From Pseudomonadota bacterium (lineage in GTDB: Bacteria > Pseudomonadota > Alphaproteobacteria > GCA-2731375): 64,000 bases of DNA. How positions within the stretch are numbered: position 1 is the stretch's first letter; each line of letters begins with the position of its first letter. The translations under genes and the position numbers were made by a program. Below are positions 1 through 8,987 of this stretch, piece by piece. The stretch is taken from contig JAQBYC010000003.1 of assembly GCA_027623205.1 (NCBI GenBank), positions 1-64,000 of the forward strand. Reading direction: 5' to 3'. The notes beneath the pieces were generated by a model. That model was not told the DNA's origin and made no database searches. It saw only the letters and a list, made by a program, of their open reading frames with translations.

Positions 1-198
1 GGGGGAGCGGGTGGTTAGGTCAAACTCGAAAATGGTCTAAATCCCCGGTCAGGGTGTTTGCGCGACAAAATATTGGTTGAATCAGGATCGTCATGAGCCT
101 TAACACGAACCTCACGCGACCGTGAACGGCTTAATACGTCTGAAATTCTTATGCTCTATGAATGGCGCTAACGTTCACAAGCATCAAAGGTTTGACCA

Positions 199-777
199 AT
201 GCGTATCTTGAAATTTGCCCTCGTTGCCGCGCTGCCCTTCATGCTGGCGACGAACGCCAGCGCGAACGAGTATGAACCAAAGCTCCGCGACCTGGCGAAA
301 AACAAAATCCATTCCTGGCTTGGCGACCCTTCTGTCGTCGAGGCCATCAAGGCCCAGAACAAGCGGCATGACGGCCTGACTGAAGTCAGGGTTGTCGAGT
401 TGGACAAGAAATGGCGGGCCGAGACCAAGGCTTCCAGCCGGCCCATGATCGACAACGTGTTGGGCAATCCTCTTTCCAAGTTCCTGAAGTATAAAAAGGA
501 TGAAAGCGGAGGTCTGTATACTGAAATTTTCGTCATGGACAACAAGGGTCTGAACGTGGGCCAAAGCGACATTATCTCCGACTATTGGCAGGGTGATGAG
601 GCGAAATGGCAGAAGACCTTTTCGGTGGGTGCGGCTGCCATGCATATTGGCAAGGTCATGGAAGACGAATCGACCCAGACTTTTCAAAGCCAGGTCAGCT
701 TGCCCGTCGTCGACCCCAAGGACGGCACCGTGATCGGCGCCATTACGGTTGGCGTCAACGTTGAGGTGCTTGGGTAA
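199..777 (+). CDS. Secreted PDC/Cache-type sensor domain protein
   Basis: A 192-residue protein with a clear Sec signal peptide (basic start, hydrophobic core to about residue 16, Ala-rich cleavage region near residues 20-23). The remainder looks like one periplasmic PDC/Cache sensor domain, including the motif EIFVMDNKGLNVGQSD (about residues 110-125), a SDYWQGDEAKWQKTF segment and a C-terminal GAITVGVN strand; these are hallmarks of the stand-alone PDC sensor family common in Proteobacteria. There is no membrane anchor or output domain, so it should be a soluble periplasmic ligand-binding protein. An AAAGG Shine-Dalgarno lies about 10 bases before the ATG. The chemotaxis receptor just downstream is a plausible partner (inference from position). 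Ligand unknown. Confidence 0.85.
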   Translation: MRILKFALVAALPFMLATNASANEYEPKLRDLAKNKIHSWLGDPSVVEAIKAQNKRHDGLTEVRVVELDKKWRAETKASSRPMIDNVLGNPLSKFLKYKKDESGGLYTEIFVMDNKGLNVGQSDIISDYWQGDEAKWQKTFSVGAAAMHIGKVMEDESTQTFQSQVSLPVVDPKDGTVIGAITVGVNVEVLG

Positions 778-824
778 TAGCATTCTTGGTTGTCTCGTTG
801 GACGCTCTAAAACGCACATGAGGT

Positions 825-868
825 AATAACGCGGCCCGCTTGCGGATGTGCGGCGGGCTGCGGTTATT
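825..868 (+). terminator. Strong stem-loop between sensor gene and chemoreceptor gene
   Basis: An inverted repeat of about 15 bp: left arm 825-839 (AATAACGCGGCCCGC), right arm 853-868, loop about 13 nt, with one bulged C and one mismatch. It lies 48 bases after the sensor stop codon, and its right edge abuts the CGGAG Shine-Dalgarno (about 870-874) of the chemoreceptor. Only a short T-rich stretch follows, so it may be a terminator for the upstream gene, an attenuator, or a processing barrier giving unequal expression of the two genes. Confidence 0.6.
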
Positions 869-883
869 TCGGAGTAACAGTAG

Positions 884-2515
884 ATGTCTTCGTGGACAAT
901 TGGACGCAAGACCGTGGCGGTCGTGGCGATCGGTGTCGTTGTGAGTTTTGCCATTGTGATCGCGGCGCAAAGTTTGGGCGAACGGCAACGCTTGGAATCC
1001 CTGGCGCAAGACAGCCATCGATCTCTGACCAAATTGTTGGGCGCCCAGGTCGCCGGCGGCATCCGTTTTCGCAAAGCGGAAACAATCGAGCGGGCCTATG
1101 CCGTGCTGACCGCCGGGGAGAATTCCAATGTAGCGGCCGTTACCGCCTTCGCCGCCGATGGCACGACCGTGGCAAACTATCGCGCCGCGCAACTATCGTT
1201 TGCGGCCGACGAAGAGTTGTCGAAGGTCGCCAAGCAGGCGATCGATAAAGGCGAAACCCAAGCCATGTTTGTTAACGGTCAGCAAGTGATCGCGACGCCA
1301 GCCCTGTTCGGCAAAAAAGATGACGTCGTTGGTGCCATTGCCGTGGTATGGGATTTCGGCAGGGTTGATGTGCAACTCAATCGTAGTATCATGACCAGCA
1401 TGGCCTGGGCGACGGCGATCTCCATGATGTTGCTCGGGATGCTGCTGTATGCCCTCCCGTATCTGGTGGGCCGGCCTATCGCCAGAATGACCGCCGTCAT
1501 GCAGCGGTTGGCGGATGGTGACCTTGATGCCGAAATAGACGGTGTCGCGCGCGGCGACGAAATTGGCGCTATGGCCCAGACGGTTCAGGTTTTTAAACGG
1601 AACGCTCTGGACGTCGCCCGGTTGCAGTCCGAGCAGGCGGAAAACGTGCGCCGCGTAGCGGATGAAAAACGCCGCGCGGCCCTGGAATTGGCGGAGAATT
1701 TTGATAGCCAGATCGGCCGCGTGGTTGACGCGGTTTCCCAGGCGGCTGGCGAGATGGAGAATTCGGCCCAGATCCTGAGCGAAACCGCTGATCAGTCCAT
1801 TACTCAAAGCGCCTCGGTGGCGAAGGCCGCTGGTGAGGCCAGCAGCAATGTGCAGACCGTGGCCTCGGCCACCGAGGAATTGTCGGCCTCCCTGCGCGAG
1901 GTCAGCAATCAAGTCATGGAATGCGCCGCCATCACCCAGCGAGCCGCTGACGAGGCCAAGCGGACCAACAGCGAGATCACGGCGTTGTCTGACAGCGCGG
2001 AAAAAATCGGCGATGTGGTCGCGATGATCAATGACATCGCTTCGCAAACCAATCTGCTGGCCCTAAACGCCACGATTGAGGCGGCCCGCGCCGGCGAGGC
2101 CGGCAAGGGCTTCGCCGTGGTCGCTGCGGAAGTGAAAAACCTGGCCAATCAAACAGCCAGTGCCACGGAAGAAATTTCCAGTCAGATTGCCGGCGTGCAA
2201 GAGGCCACCGCCGGATTTGTGCAGTCGCTGAGCGGCATTACCCAAACCATCAATCAGGTGAATGAGATCACTTCGGCCATCGCCGCGGCGGTGGAAGAAC
2301 AGAATGCCGCCACGGGGGAAATTAGCCGTAGTATCCAGGAAGCGTCTATAGCCACCGAACAGGTGTCCGGCGGTATCGCCACCGTCACCGATGCGAACTC
2401 GCGCACCGGCGGCGCCGCTGGCGGCGTCGAGGCAGCGGCAGCGGAACTGTCGCAACAGTCCGATACCCTGAGGCGCGCGGTGGATGGTTTCCTTAGCAAA
2501 GTCCGGGCGGGCTGA
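884..2515 (+). CDS. Methyl-accepting chemotaxis protein
   Basis: A 543-residue transmembrane chemoreceptor. In order: TM1 (about residues 9-28), a short periplasmic sensor domain (about 30-160, single-Cache-like), TM2 (about 170-190), a HAMP linker ([20 protein letters not shown], about 196-215), then a long coiled-coil signalling domain. The kinase-control hairpin tip is conserved around [20 protein letters not shown] (about residues 397-416). It should signal through CheA/CheW to the flagellar motor or to another Che-like output. No CheR/CheB-binding pentapeptide is seen at the C-terminus, which ends KVRAG. The gene starts with ATG after CGGAG. Its own extracytoplasmic domain is small, so sensing through the secreted PDC protein encoded upstream is possible (inference). 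Confidence 0.95.
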   Translation: MSSWTIGRKTVAVVAIGVVVSFAIVIAAQSLGERQRLESLAQDSHRSLTKLLGAQVAGGIRFRKAETIERAYAVLTAGENSNVAAVTAFAADGTTVANYRAAQLSFAADEELSKVAKQAIDKGETQAMFVNGQQVIATPALFGKKDDVVGAIAVVWDFGRVDVQLNRSIMTSMAWATAISMMLLGMLLYALPYLVGRPIARMTAVMQRLADGDLDAEIDGVARGDEIGAMAQTVQVFKRNALDVARLQSEQAENVRRVADEKRRAALELAENFDSQIGRVVDAVSQAAGEMENSAQILSETADQSITQSASVAKAAGEASSNVQTVASATEELSASLREVSNQVMECAAITQRAADEAKRTNSEITALSDSAEKIGDVVAMINDIASQTNLLALNATIEAARAGEAGKGFAVVAAEVKNLANQTASATEEISSQIAGVQEATAGFVQSLSGITQTINQVNEITSAIAAAVEEQNAATGEISRSIQEASIATEQVSGGIATVTDANSRTGGAAGGVEAAAAELSQQSDTLRRAVDGFLSKVRAG

Positions 2516-2852
2516 CCCAGAGGCGCCACGCACTGGGCATGGCATTCCCTACCTGACGGCAAGCCGACTACCTGTAAATGCCGCAATGGTCCTAATAGAG
2601 GTGAATATCTCTCCCCTGTAGCCGGGCGCGTTCATCTATGCGCCGCCAGCACGACCCCCCGTTGGCCAATTCGTTACATGTGGCTTTATCAGCGGTTGCC
2701 AACATCCATTGCGCTGTCCATGATAAAATCGGCTTTCGTGCTCCCATGTCGGGCAACGGAAGCGCAATAATTAGGGCATATGGCTACACAGGTCGCCGAT
2801 AATCCGGAACCGACGGTCGATACAAGTATGCAGGCTTGAAAGGGGACGCGAT
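2516..2852. other. Intergenic gap, no gene recognised
   Basis: About 337 bases between the chemoreceptor and the SDR gene. I find no convincing reading frame, tRNA or repeat here. The right end carries a purine-rich GAAAGGGGACG Shine-Dalgarno region for the SDR gene. Confidence 0.5.
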
Positions 2853-3722
2853 ATGAAAGGTCGATTGGACGGCAAGGTCGCCGTGATCACGGGCGGGGCC
2901 AGCGGTATGGGCCAAGCCACGGCCTATCGCTTTCTGGCGGAGGGGGCCAAGGTGGTAATCGGTGATCTGAACAGCGAAAATGGCGCCGCAACCATGGCCG
3001 TGATCGCACAACAGGGCGCGGCAGACCGCGCGGCGTTTCTCCGAACGGACGTGGCGGAAGAGCCGGATATAGAAGCCCTGGTGGCCGCCGCCACTGATCG
3101 GTTCGGCCGTCTGGATTGCATCTTCAACAACGCCGGCATCGGTGGCGCCGTCGGCCCGATTACCGAGACCAGGGTCGAAGAGTGGGATTTCACTTTCGAT
3201 GTTCTGGCGCGCAGTGTCTTTCTGGGCATCAAGCACGCGGCAAAGGTCATGCAGCGCCAGGGTGACGGGGGCAGCATTATCTCGACATCCTCCATTGCCG
3301 GCCTGAACGGCGGCGGCGGACCGCACGCCTACTCCGCCGCCAAGGCGGCGGTGGCCAATTTGACCCGCGCCGTGTCCGGCGAACTGGCGCGCCACCATAT
3401 TCGCGTCAATGCCATTGCGCCGGGGGTTATCACCACGCCGTTGTTTCATTCCGGCCGCCCGGAAAAATCCGAGGCCATGGCGAAACGGTCCGTACCCTGG
3501 CCCCGGCTGGGCACGGGCGAGGATATCGCCGCCATGGCGGTGTTTCTGGCGTCGGATGAATCCGAATATGTGACCGGCCAGAACATGGTGGTCGATGGCG
3601 GCATATCCGCCTCAGGCCCGAATTTGTGGGGCAACGGCCCCGACAGCCCCATGCTGCGCAAGTCCGGCGTCACCCGTGGCAGCACCGGCCTTGGCAACGA
3701 CATTCGAGAGCTTGAAGGTTGA
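2853..3722 (+). CDS. SDR family NAD(P)-dependent oxidoreductase
   Basis: A 289-residue classical short-chain dehydrogenase/reductase. The N-terminal Rossmann motif TGGASGMGQA (about residues 13-22) binds the dinucleotide; NNAG follows near residue 91; the catalytic Ser is in STSSIAG and the Tyr/Lys pair is in YSAAK (about residues 160-164). An acidic residue at the end of beta-2 (GDLNSENG) suggests NAD preference. It has a C-terminal tail of about 25 residues beyond the usual 250-260. A strong Shine-Dalgarno (AAAGGGGA) precedes the ATG. It stands alone, with the convergent metXW operon downstream, so the substrate cannot be told from context; annotation stops at the family. Confidence 0.92.
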   Translation: MKGRLDGKVAVITGGASGMGQATAYRFLAEGAKVVIGDLNSENGAATMAVIAQQGAADRAAFLRTDVAEEPDIEALVAAATDRFGRLDCIFNNAGIGGAVGPITETRVEEWDFTFDVLARSVFLGIKHAAKVMQRQGDGGSIISTSSIAGLNGGGGPHAYSAAKAAVANLTRAVSGELARHHIRVNAIAPGVITTPLFHSGRPEKSEAMAKRSVPWPRLGTGEDIAAMAVFLASDESEYVTGQNMVVDGGISASGPNLWGNGPDSPMLRKSGVTRGSTGLGNDIRELEG

Positions 3723-3850
3723 ATTTAGACTGCGCCGTCAACGGGTGTTCCGAACCGGCCGAATAAATACCTGAAGACCTGTGGTGCAAAAGCGTTGTGC
3801 ATGAGCGAACGGATTTACCGGGCCAGCAGGCTTTGGTCAGGCGCCCGCTC

Positions 3851-3958
3851 CAGAGAAATTTTTTATTAACTGGAGTCGCGAACGCGACTTGGTAATTGGT
3901 TCAATATCTCTATTTTGACGGTCAAGCGCACATTTGGATCAGATGTGCTCTAACGCTT
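3851..3958 (+). repeat. Dispersed intergenic repeat, copy A
   Basis: One of six copies of a palindromic element of about 100 bp. It contains a perfect hairpin AGTCGCG-AA-CGCGACT (about 3874-3889), the motif AATTGGTTCAAT, and a terminal hairpin GCACAT...ATGTGC followed by TCTA. The same order of elements occurs reverse-complemented near 21.3 and 26.9 kb and forward near 53.65 kb. The distal end supplies the stop codon of metW (3950-3952 on the minus strand). Confidence 0.75.
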
Positions 3959-4558
3959 CCGCAGCAGAAATATGCCCTGCTCGCCGAGCAGATTGGCGAT
4001 GCCGGGTGTAACCCCGATGGGTTTGGCGTTGCCCTTGCGGTCCAGGGTCAGGCCTTGTTCGATGTGCAGGTCCATGGCATCGCACAATTCCATAAAATCC
4101 AGGATCGTACACAGATGGATGTTGGCGGTATCGTACCAGGGCACGGGCAGGTCGGCGGTCACGGGCATCCGGCCCCGGGTCGCGAGGTCCCAGCGAACCC
4201 GCCAATAGCCGAAATTCGGAAACGACACGATGGCGTGCCGGCCTATGCGCAGCATCTGTTCCAGAACCAGGCGGGGATAGTGCAAAACCTGCAGGCTTTG
4301 GCTCAAAATTACGACATCGAAGGCGGCGTTGGGATAATCCACCAGATCCTTGTCTGCATCGCCCTGAACCACGGACAGGCCCCGGCTGACCGAGGCGTTG
4401 ACGCCATCCTGGCTCAGTTCCATGCCCCGGCCATCAATGTTTCGCGCCTGTTGCAGGAAATCCAACAGGTCGCCATCGCCACAGCCGATGTCCAGCACCC
4501 GTGCGCCGGACGCGACCATACCCGCCAGAACCGGAAAATCCGACCGTATGGCGCTCAC
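3950..4558 (-). CDS. metW: Methionine biosynthesis protein MetW
   Basis: A 202-residue SAM-methyltransferase-fold protein. The glycine-rich motif [15 protein letters not shown] (about residues 20-34) and the MetW-typical [12 protein letters not shown] and [14 protein letters not shown] stretches identify it. MetW partners MetX in making O-acetyl- or O-succinylhomoserine in many proteobacteria, and the biochemical role of MetW appears to be to support MetX. Its ATG overlaps the metX stop codon by a few bases, so the two are translationally coupled. The last codons run into a dispersed repeat that provides the TAG. Confidence 0.95.
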   Translation of the reverse strand: MSAIRSDFPVLAGMVASGARVLDIGCGDGDLLDFLQQARNIDGRGMELSQDGVNASVSRGLSVVQGDADKDLVDYPNAAFDVVILSQSLQVLHYPRLVLEQMLRIGRHAIVSFPNFGYWRVRWDLATRGRMPVTADLPVPWYDTANIHLCTILDFMELCDAMDLHIEQGLTLDRKGNAKPIGVTPGIANLLGEQGIFLLRKR

Positions 4559-5763
4559 GGACCGGTAAGTCCCCGGCGTGCCGCCGCCGCCTGCAAAAAC
4601 CCACCCAATGTGGTGAACATCTCGGGCTCGTCCAGCAAAAATGCATCATGGCCCCTGTCGCTATTCACCTCGACAAAGGAGACCCGGGCCGCCGCTGCGT
4701 TCAAGGCGCGGACGATCGCCTTGTTCTCCGCCGTCGGGTACAGCCAGTCGGAGGTGAATGAGACGATGCAGAATTCGGTTTTGGTGCCGCGAAAGGCGTT
4801 GGCCAGGATGCCGTCAAATTCCGCTTCCATATCAAAATAATCCATGGCGCGGGTGATGTAGAGGTAGGAATTGGCATCAAAACGATCGACGAAAGACGAA
4901 CCTTGATGGCGCAGATAGCTCTCCACCTGGAAATCCGCATCAAAGCCGAATGATACCTTGGCCCGGTCCTGCAGATTGCGGTCGAATTTGTTCTGCAGGG
5001 CCGCTTCCGAGAGATAGGTGATGTGGGCTGCCATTCGCGCCACCGCCAGGCCGCGCTGGGGCAGCACCCCATGGCTGTAATAATCACCGTTGTGCCAGTT
5101 CGGATCGGCCATGATGGCCTGCCGTCCGACCTCGTGAAAGGCGATGTTCTGGGCCGAATGGCGGGCCGCGGTGGCGATGGGGGCGGCGACATAGACCTGT
5201 TCGGGATAATTGGCGGCCCATTGCAGCACCTGCATACCGCCCATGGAGCCCCCCGTGACACAGAACAATTGTTCGATGCCCAGATGATCGATCAGACGTT
5301 TTTGCAGGCGCACCATATCGGCGATCGTAATGACCGGAAAGTTCAGGCCATAGGGCCTGCCCGTCGCATGGTCGATATCCTTTGGCCCCGTGGTGCCCAT
5401 ACAACCGCCCAGGACATTGCTGCAAATGATGAAATAGCGGTCCGTGTCCAGGGTCTTGCCGGGCCCGACCATGGTTTCCCACCAGCCGGGGCGGTCGGTC
5501 CATAGGTTGCGCCCAGTCAGGAACTGATCGCCGGTCAGGGCATGGCAAACCAGAATGGCGTTGGACTTGTCCTGATTCAGTTCACCATGGGTCTGATAGG
5601 CCACCTTTACCGGCGCCAGGGTCGGTCCTGAATCCAGGCTCAGAGGCTGGTCTTCCGCGATCGTGAAAAAGTGGTGTGAGGAGGATGGCTCGGCCGTATC
5701 AGCGACATCGGCTTCTGCCGCCGCCGGGACAGGCCTATCTGCCGCATCACTTGCTGTCGTCAT
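4555..5763 (-). CDS. metX: Homoserine O-acyltransferase MetX
   Basis: A 402-residue alpha/beta-hydrolase-fold acyltransferase that acylates the hydroxyl of homoserine, the first committed step of methionine synthesis. The nucleophile elbow GGSMGGMQ (Ser about residue 167) and the C-terminal catalytic His in [11 protein letters not shown] are present, as is the substrate-loop sequence LVCHALTGD near the N-terminus. The first about 30 residues are low-complexity and poorly conserved, so the true start may be slightly downstream. It is the first gene of a metX-metW operon and has a consensus-like promoter about 100 bases upstream. Acetyl- versus succinyl-CoA specificity cannot be decided by eye. 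Confidence 0.95.
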   Translation of the reverse strand: MTTASDAADRPVPAAAEADVADTAEPSSSHHFFTIAEDQPLSLDSGPTLAPVKVAYQTHGELNQDKSNAILVCHALTGDQFLTGRNLWTDRPGWWETMVGPGKTLDTDRYFIICSNVLGGCMGTTGPKDIDHATGRPYGLNFPVITIADMVRLQKRLIDHLGIEQLFCVTGGSMGGMQVLQWAANYPEQVYVAAPIATAARHSAQNIAFHEVGRQAIMADPNWHNGDYYSHGVLPQRGLAVARMAAHITYLSEAALQNKFDRNLQDRAKVSFGFDADFQVESYLRHQGSSFVDRFDANSYLYITRAMDYFDMEAEFDGILANAFRGTKTEFCIVSFTSDWLYPTAENKAIVRALNAAAARVSFVEVNSDRGHDAFLLDEPEMFTTLGGFLQAAAARRGLTGP

Positions 5764-5866
5764 AATCCTGGATACCTAAACTTGGCAATTCGTCGCCACG
5801 GCTGTTTTGACCGGCGGATAGTTGCTATATTTCAAGGGCCCACGCATTATCCTATCGCGACAGTGG

Positions 5867-5895
5867 CTACTATGCAGGCCCCCATGTGGTGTCAA
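5867..5895 (-). promoter_or_regulatory. Candidate sigma70-type promoter for metXW
   Basis: On the minus strand a perfect -35 TTGACA (5895-5890) is followed, after 17 bases, by TAGTAG (5872-5867), a weak -10. Transcription would begin near 5860, leaving a leader of nearly 100 nt before metX. I looked for a SAM-II riboswitch in this leader and did not find its conserved core. Confidence 0.4.
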
Positions 5896-6013
5896 TGTAA
5901 TCTTTAGCGAAATATTTGCCATGTCTTTGGCTTGCCCATGATGGATGGGACGTGTATCACCGCCATCCGGACCTACCTTGCAGACTGCCCGCCTTTTGGC
6001 TAGGACGATAACA

Positions 6014-6901
6014 ATGCCGAACGACACGCTGAACCTCGATGATTTGCGCCGACAGATCGACCGGATCGACCGGGAATTACATGAGAAGATCATGCAGCGG
6101 ACCGCCCTGATCGATCAGGTTGCCAAGGCGAAACAATTGCGCGGCAACGGTGACTTCGCCATGCGTCCCAACCGTGAGGCAGAGGTGGTGCGCGGCCTGG
6201 CGAAACGGCACCAGGGGCCATTGCCGACCCCCACGGTCATTCGGATCTGGCGGGAACTGATCAATGGTGCGACTGCGCTGCAAGGCCCCATGAGCGTCGC
6301 GGTCTGCGCGCCTGCGCATTCGGTTGCCTATTGGGACATGGCGCGCAATCACTTTGGCTCTTCCGTGCCCATGACATTGCACACCTCGCCATCCGTGGTC
6401 ATGCGCATGGTTGATGACCAACCGGGCGCCATCGGTTTGTTGCCTTTCCCGCAAAGCGGCGAGGAAAGTCCATGGTGGCCGGCCCTGGCTTCCCAGGCGA
6501 ATGACCAGTCTGGGCCACGGGTAATTTGGCGTTTGCCATTTTTTTCATCTGTTACCGGCCGGTTTGAGCAATTGGAAGCCTTGGCCGTGGCGAAACTGGT
6601 GCCGGAAGCAAGCGGTGAGGACAGGACCCTGGCGATGGTCGAAACCTACTTGGATGTGTCACTTGCGAGGGTGATGGATCAATTGAACCAGTGTGGCTTT
6701 AATATTCAACCCCTGGCCGTGCATGAACAGGATCAACACGGCGTGCGCCTGCAACTGATCGAATTGGACGGGCTGGTCAAAGACGATGATCCGGGCATGG
6801 TTACCTTTCATGAAAAGATGGGGGAGGGATTATCACGGGTTTCTATTCTGGGGGCCTATCCGAAAGCGCTGGCCGCCGGTCAAACGGGGCAAGAGCCATG
6901 A
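6014..6901 (+). CDS. Chorismate mutase with degenerate prephenate-dehydratase-like C-terminal region
   Basis: A 295-residue protein. Residues about 6-90 form an AroQ-type chorismate mutase domain (DDLRRQIDRIDRELHEKI with the conserved Arg/Lys/Glu pattern, KAKQLRG, and the late IWRELINGA helix), converting chorismate to prephenate. The remaining about 200 residues resemble the periplasmic-binding-like fold of prephenate dehydratase followed by an ACT-like region, but I do not find the canonical TRF or ESRP motifs, so dehydratase activity is doubtful. I chose the ATG at 6014 because the domain begins a few residues later; an upstream start at 5945 only adds unrelated residues. The stop overlaps hisC (ATGA), giving a chorismate mutase-aminotransferase-dehydrogenase operon. 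Confidence 0.85.
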   Translation: MPNDTLNLDDLRRQIDRIDRELHEKIMQRTALIDQVAKAKQLRGNGDFAMRPNREAEVVRGLAKRHQGPLPTPTVIRIWRELINGATALQGPMSVAVCAPAHSVAYWDMARNHFGSSVPMTLHTSPSVVMRMVDDQPGAIGLLPFPQSGEESPWWPALASQANDQSGPRVIWRLPFFSSVTGRFEQLEALAVAKLVPEASGEDRTLAMVETYLDVSLARVMDQLNQCGFNIQPLAVHEQDQHGVRLQLIELDGLVKDDDPGMVTFHEKMGEGLSRVSILGAYPKALAAGQTGQEP

Positions 6902-8001
6902 CCCGGCCAACGCCGTTGCAGGGTATTCTGGATATCACGCCTTATGTAGGCGGTGATGCCTCGGTCGAAGGCTTGGCGCGCGTCGTAAAACTGTCGTCCA
7001 ACGAGGCGGCGACCGGCGCTTCGCAGATGGCTATTGCCGCCTATCGGGCAGTGGCCGAGGAATTGCACCGCTACCCAGATGGCGGCAGCACCAATTTGCG
7101 CGCCGCCCTGGCCGAGATGCATGGCCTGGACATCACTGGTATCATTTGCGGCAACGGCTCTGATGAAATCATCAGCCATCTGATCCATTCCTATGCCGGG
7201 CCAGGTGACGAGGTGGTCTACACCGAACACGGTTTCCTAATGTATCCGTTGGGCGCCATGGCAAGCGGCGCCACACCGGTAAAGGCGGCCGAGGAAGAAT
7301 TCACCGCCTCCGTAGACGCCATTTTGGCGGTTGTTACCGAGCGGACAAAAATGGTTTTTTTGGCCAATCCCAACAATCCGACAGGTACCTATATACCCGT
7401 GTCGGAACTGGAGCGGTTGCGCGCTGACTTGCCAGAACATGTTTTGCTGGTGATCGACGATGCCTATGCCGAATTTGTCAGCCGGAACGACTATTCGCCA
7501 GGCATTGAATTGGTCCAGGCCCATGACAACGTGGTGATGACCCGGACTTTTTCCAAGATCTATGGTCTGGCTGCCCTGCGCCTCGGCTGGGCCTATTGCC
7601 CAGAGGAGATCGCCATGGTCTACCACCGGGTACGAGGTCCGTTCAACGTCAATGCTGCGGCCCTGGCGGCCGGCTTGGCGGCCTTGCATGATATTGGACA
7701 TGTGGATGCGGCCCGGGCCCATAACGACCGCTGGCTGGCCTGGTGGCAGGATGAATGCCGGCGGTTGCGTCTGCAATTCATTCCCAGCGTGGGCAATTTC
7801 CTGACCGTACATTTTGGCGCCCAAGGGCCACATTCGGCCCCTGCGACGGCAGATTTTTTGCGCAAAAGGGGTATTCTGCCCCGTGGCATCGCGGCTTATG
7901 GCCTGGCGGCTTATTTACGTTTCACCATCGGCCTGGAAGAAGAAAACCGGGCAGCACTTGCGGCCATGGAAGAATTTTTGAGTTCAACCGATGGCGCCTG
8001 A
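6898..8001 (+). CDS. hisC: Histidinol-phosphate / aromatic aminotransferase (HisC family)
   Basis: A 367-residue PLP-dependent fold-type I aminotransferase. It carries the NPNNPTGTY motif, the DDAYAEF segment and the Schiff-base lysine in TFSKIYGLAALRLGW, all typical of HisC. Family members convert histidinol phosphate to imidazole-acetol phosphate; copies located between chorismate mutase and prephenate dehydrogenase genes commonly act on phenylpyruvate, hydroxyphenylpyruvate or prephenate. Here the flanking genes argue for an aromatic amino-acid role (inference). The ATG overlaps the upstream stop by 4 bases and the 3' end overlaps tyrA by 11 bases. Confidence 0.92.
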   Translation: MTRPTPLQGILDITPYVGGDASVEGLARVVKLSSNEAATGASQMAIAAYRAVAEELHRYPDGGSTNLRAALAEMHGLDITGIICGNGSDEIISHLIHSYAGPGDEVVYTEHGFLMYPLGAMASGATPVKAAEEEFTASVDAILAVVTERTKMVFLANPNNPTGTYIPVSELERLRADLPEHVLLVIDDAYAEFVSRNDYSPGIELVQAHDNVVMTRTFSKIYGLAALRLGWAYCPEEIAMVYHRVRGPFNVNAAALAAGLAALHDIGHVDAARAHNDRWLAWWQDECRRLRLQFIPSVGNFLTVHFGAQGPHSAPATADFLRKRGILPRGIAAYGLAAYLRFTIGLEEENRAALAAMEEFLSSTDGA

Positions 8002-8956
8002 CTCTGAAAACGCACTTTCCACCATGGCCCCGCACTTTGATCGTCTGGCCCTGGTCGGCGTCGGTCTGATTGGCTCGTCCATCGCCCGTGCCGCCCGACG
8101 CGCTGACCTGGCAACGGCTATCGTTGGCTGCGCCCGCACCAAAAAGACCCGGGACAAGGCCATGGAACTGGGCATCGTCGACGCCATGTACGAGGATCCG
8201 GCGGAAGCCGTGGCGGGCGCTGATCTGGTCATCGTCTGTTCTCATCTGGGCAGCTATGCATCGGTCGGCAAGGCCATGGCCTCCGGCCTGATGCCCGGCG
8301 CCATCGTCACCGATGTTGGCTCGGTCAAAGGCTGTGTATCCCGTGATCTGGGACCTCACATTCCCGATGGCGTACATCTGGTGCCGGGGCACCCGGTATC
8401 GGGCAGTGAAAAATCTGGTCCCGAAGCGGGGTTTGCGGAACTATTCGATGGCCGTTGGTGGATCCTGACGCCTGGGGACGGGGCGGACGCGCAAGCGGTG
8501 CAGCGGTTAACGGCATTCGTACAGGCCTTGGGCAGCCAGGTCGAGATCATGGCAGCCAGTCGTCACGATCTGGTGCTGGCAATTACCTCCCATCTGCCGC
8601 ATCTGATCGCCTATAACATTGTCAATACAGCGGATGATATGGAAACCGTGACCCAGGGCGAGGTGGTGAAATTTTCCGCCGGCGGTTTTCGCGATTTTAC
8701 CCGTATCGCGGCTTCCGACCCGGAGTTCTGGCGCGATGTCTTCCTCAACAACCGGGAAGCGGTGCTGGAAACCCTGGGCCGCTTCACCGAGGATTTGATT
8801 GCCTTGCAACGGGCGATCCGCTGGGGCCAGGGCGATCATTTGTTGCGCCTTTTCAGCCAATCCCGGGATATTCGTCAGCGTATTATCCAGGCCGGGCAAG
8901 ATACAGATGCCCCCGACTTCGGCCGCCGCGCGGAACGCCCGGAGGAACGGGATTAA
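7991..8956 (+). CDS. tyrA: Prephenate/arogenate dehydrogenase TyrA
   Basis: A 321-residue NAD(P)-dependent dehydrogenase that oxidatively decarboxylates prephenate (or arogenate) on the way to tyrosine. The N-terminal Rossmann motif GVGLIGSSIARA (about residues 18-29), the DVGSVKG loop, and HLVPGHPVSGSEKSGPEA (substrate region with the catalytic His) are diagnostic. The C-terminal half is the all-alpha dimerisation domain; no ACT domain is present, unlike some feedback-inhibited versions. The start overlaps the end of hisC, and a bidirectional terminator follows directly, closing the chorismate mutase-hisC-tyrA operon. Confidence 0.95.
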   Translation: MAPDSENALSTMAPHFDRLALVGVGLIGSSIARAARRADLATAIVGCARTKKTRDKAMELGIVDAMYEDPAEAVAGADLVIVCSHLGSYASVGKAMASGLMPGAIVTDVGSVKGCVSRDLGPHIPDGVHLVPGHPVSGSEKSGPEAGFAELFDGRWWILTPGDGADAQAVQRLTAFVQALGSQVEIMAASRHDLVLAITSHLPHLIAYNIVNTADDMETVTQGEVVKFSAGGFRDFTRIAASDPEFWRDVFLNNREAVLETLGRFTEDLIALQRAIRWGQGDHLLRLFSQSRDIRQRIIQAGQDTDAPDFGRRAERPEERD

Positions 8957-8984
8957 TACCAAACGGCTAAATCCGCCGGTATTA
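8954..8984. terminator. Bidirectional terminator between convergent genes
   Basis: Inverted repeat TAATACC (8954-8960) ... GGTATTA (8978-8984) enclosing an inner GGC/GCC pair. It starts at the tyrA stop codon and ends four bases before the stop codon of the convergent DUF2125 gene, so it can serve both. Confidence 0.6.
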
Positions 8985-8987
8985 GCG

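Noticed and set aside
3896-4840. Plus-strand ORF of 314 codons opposite metW/metX
   Set aside because: It lies antisense to two clear genes and has no family features; GC-rich codon shadow.
5764-5960. SAM-II riboswitch in the metX leader
   Set aside because: The GCTAAAGA-like element is upstream of the candidate promoter and the pseudoknot core (GATTTG, TTGCA) is missing. A covariance search would settle it.
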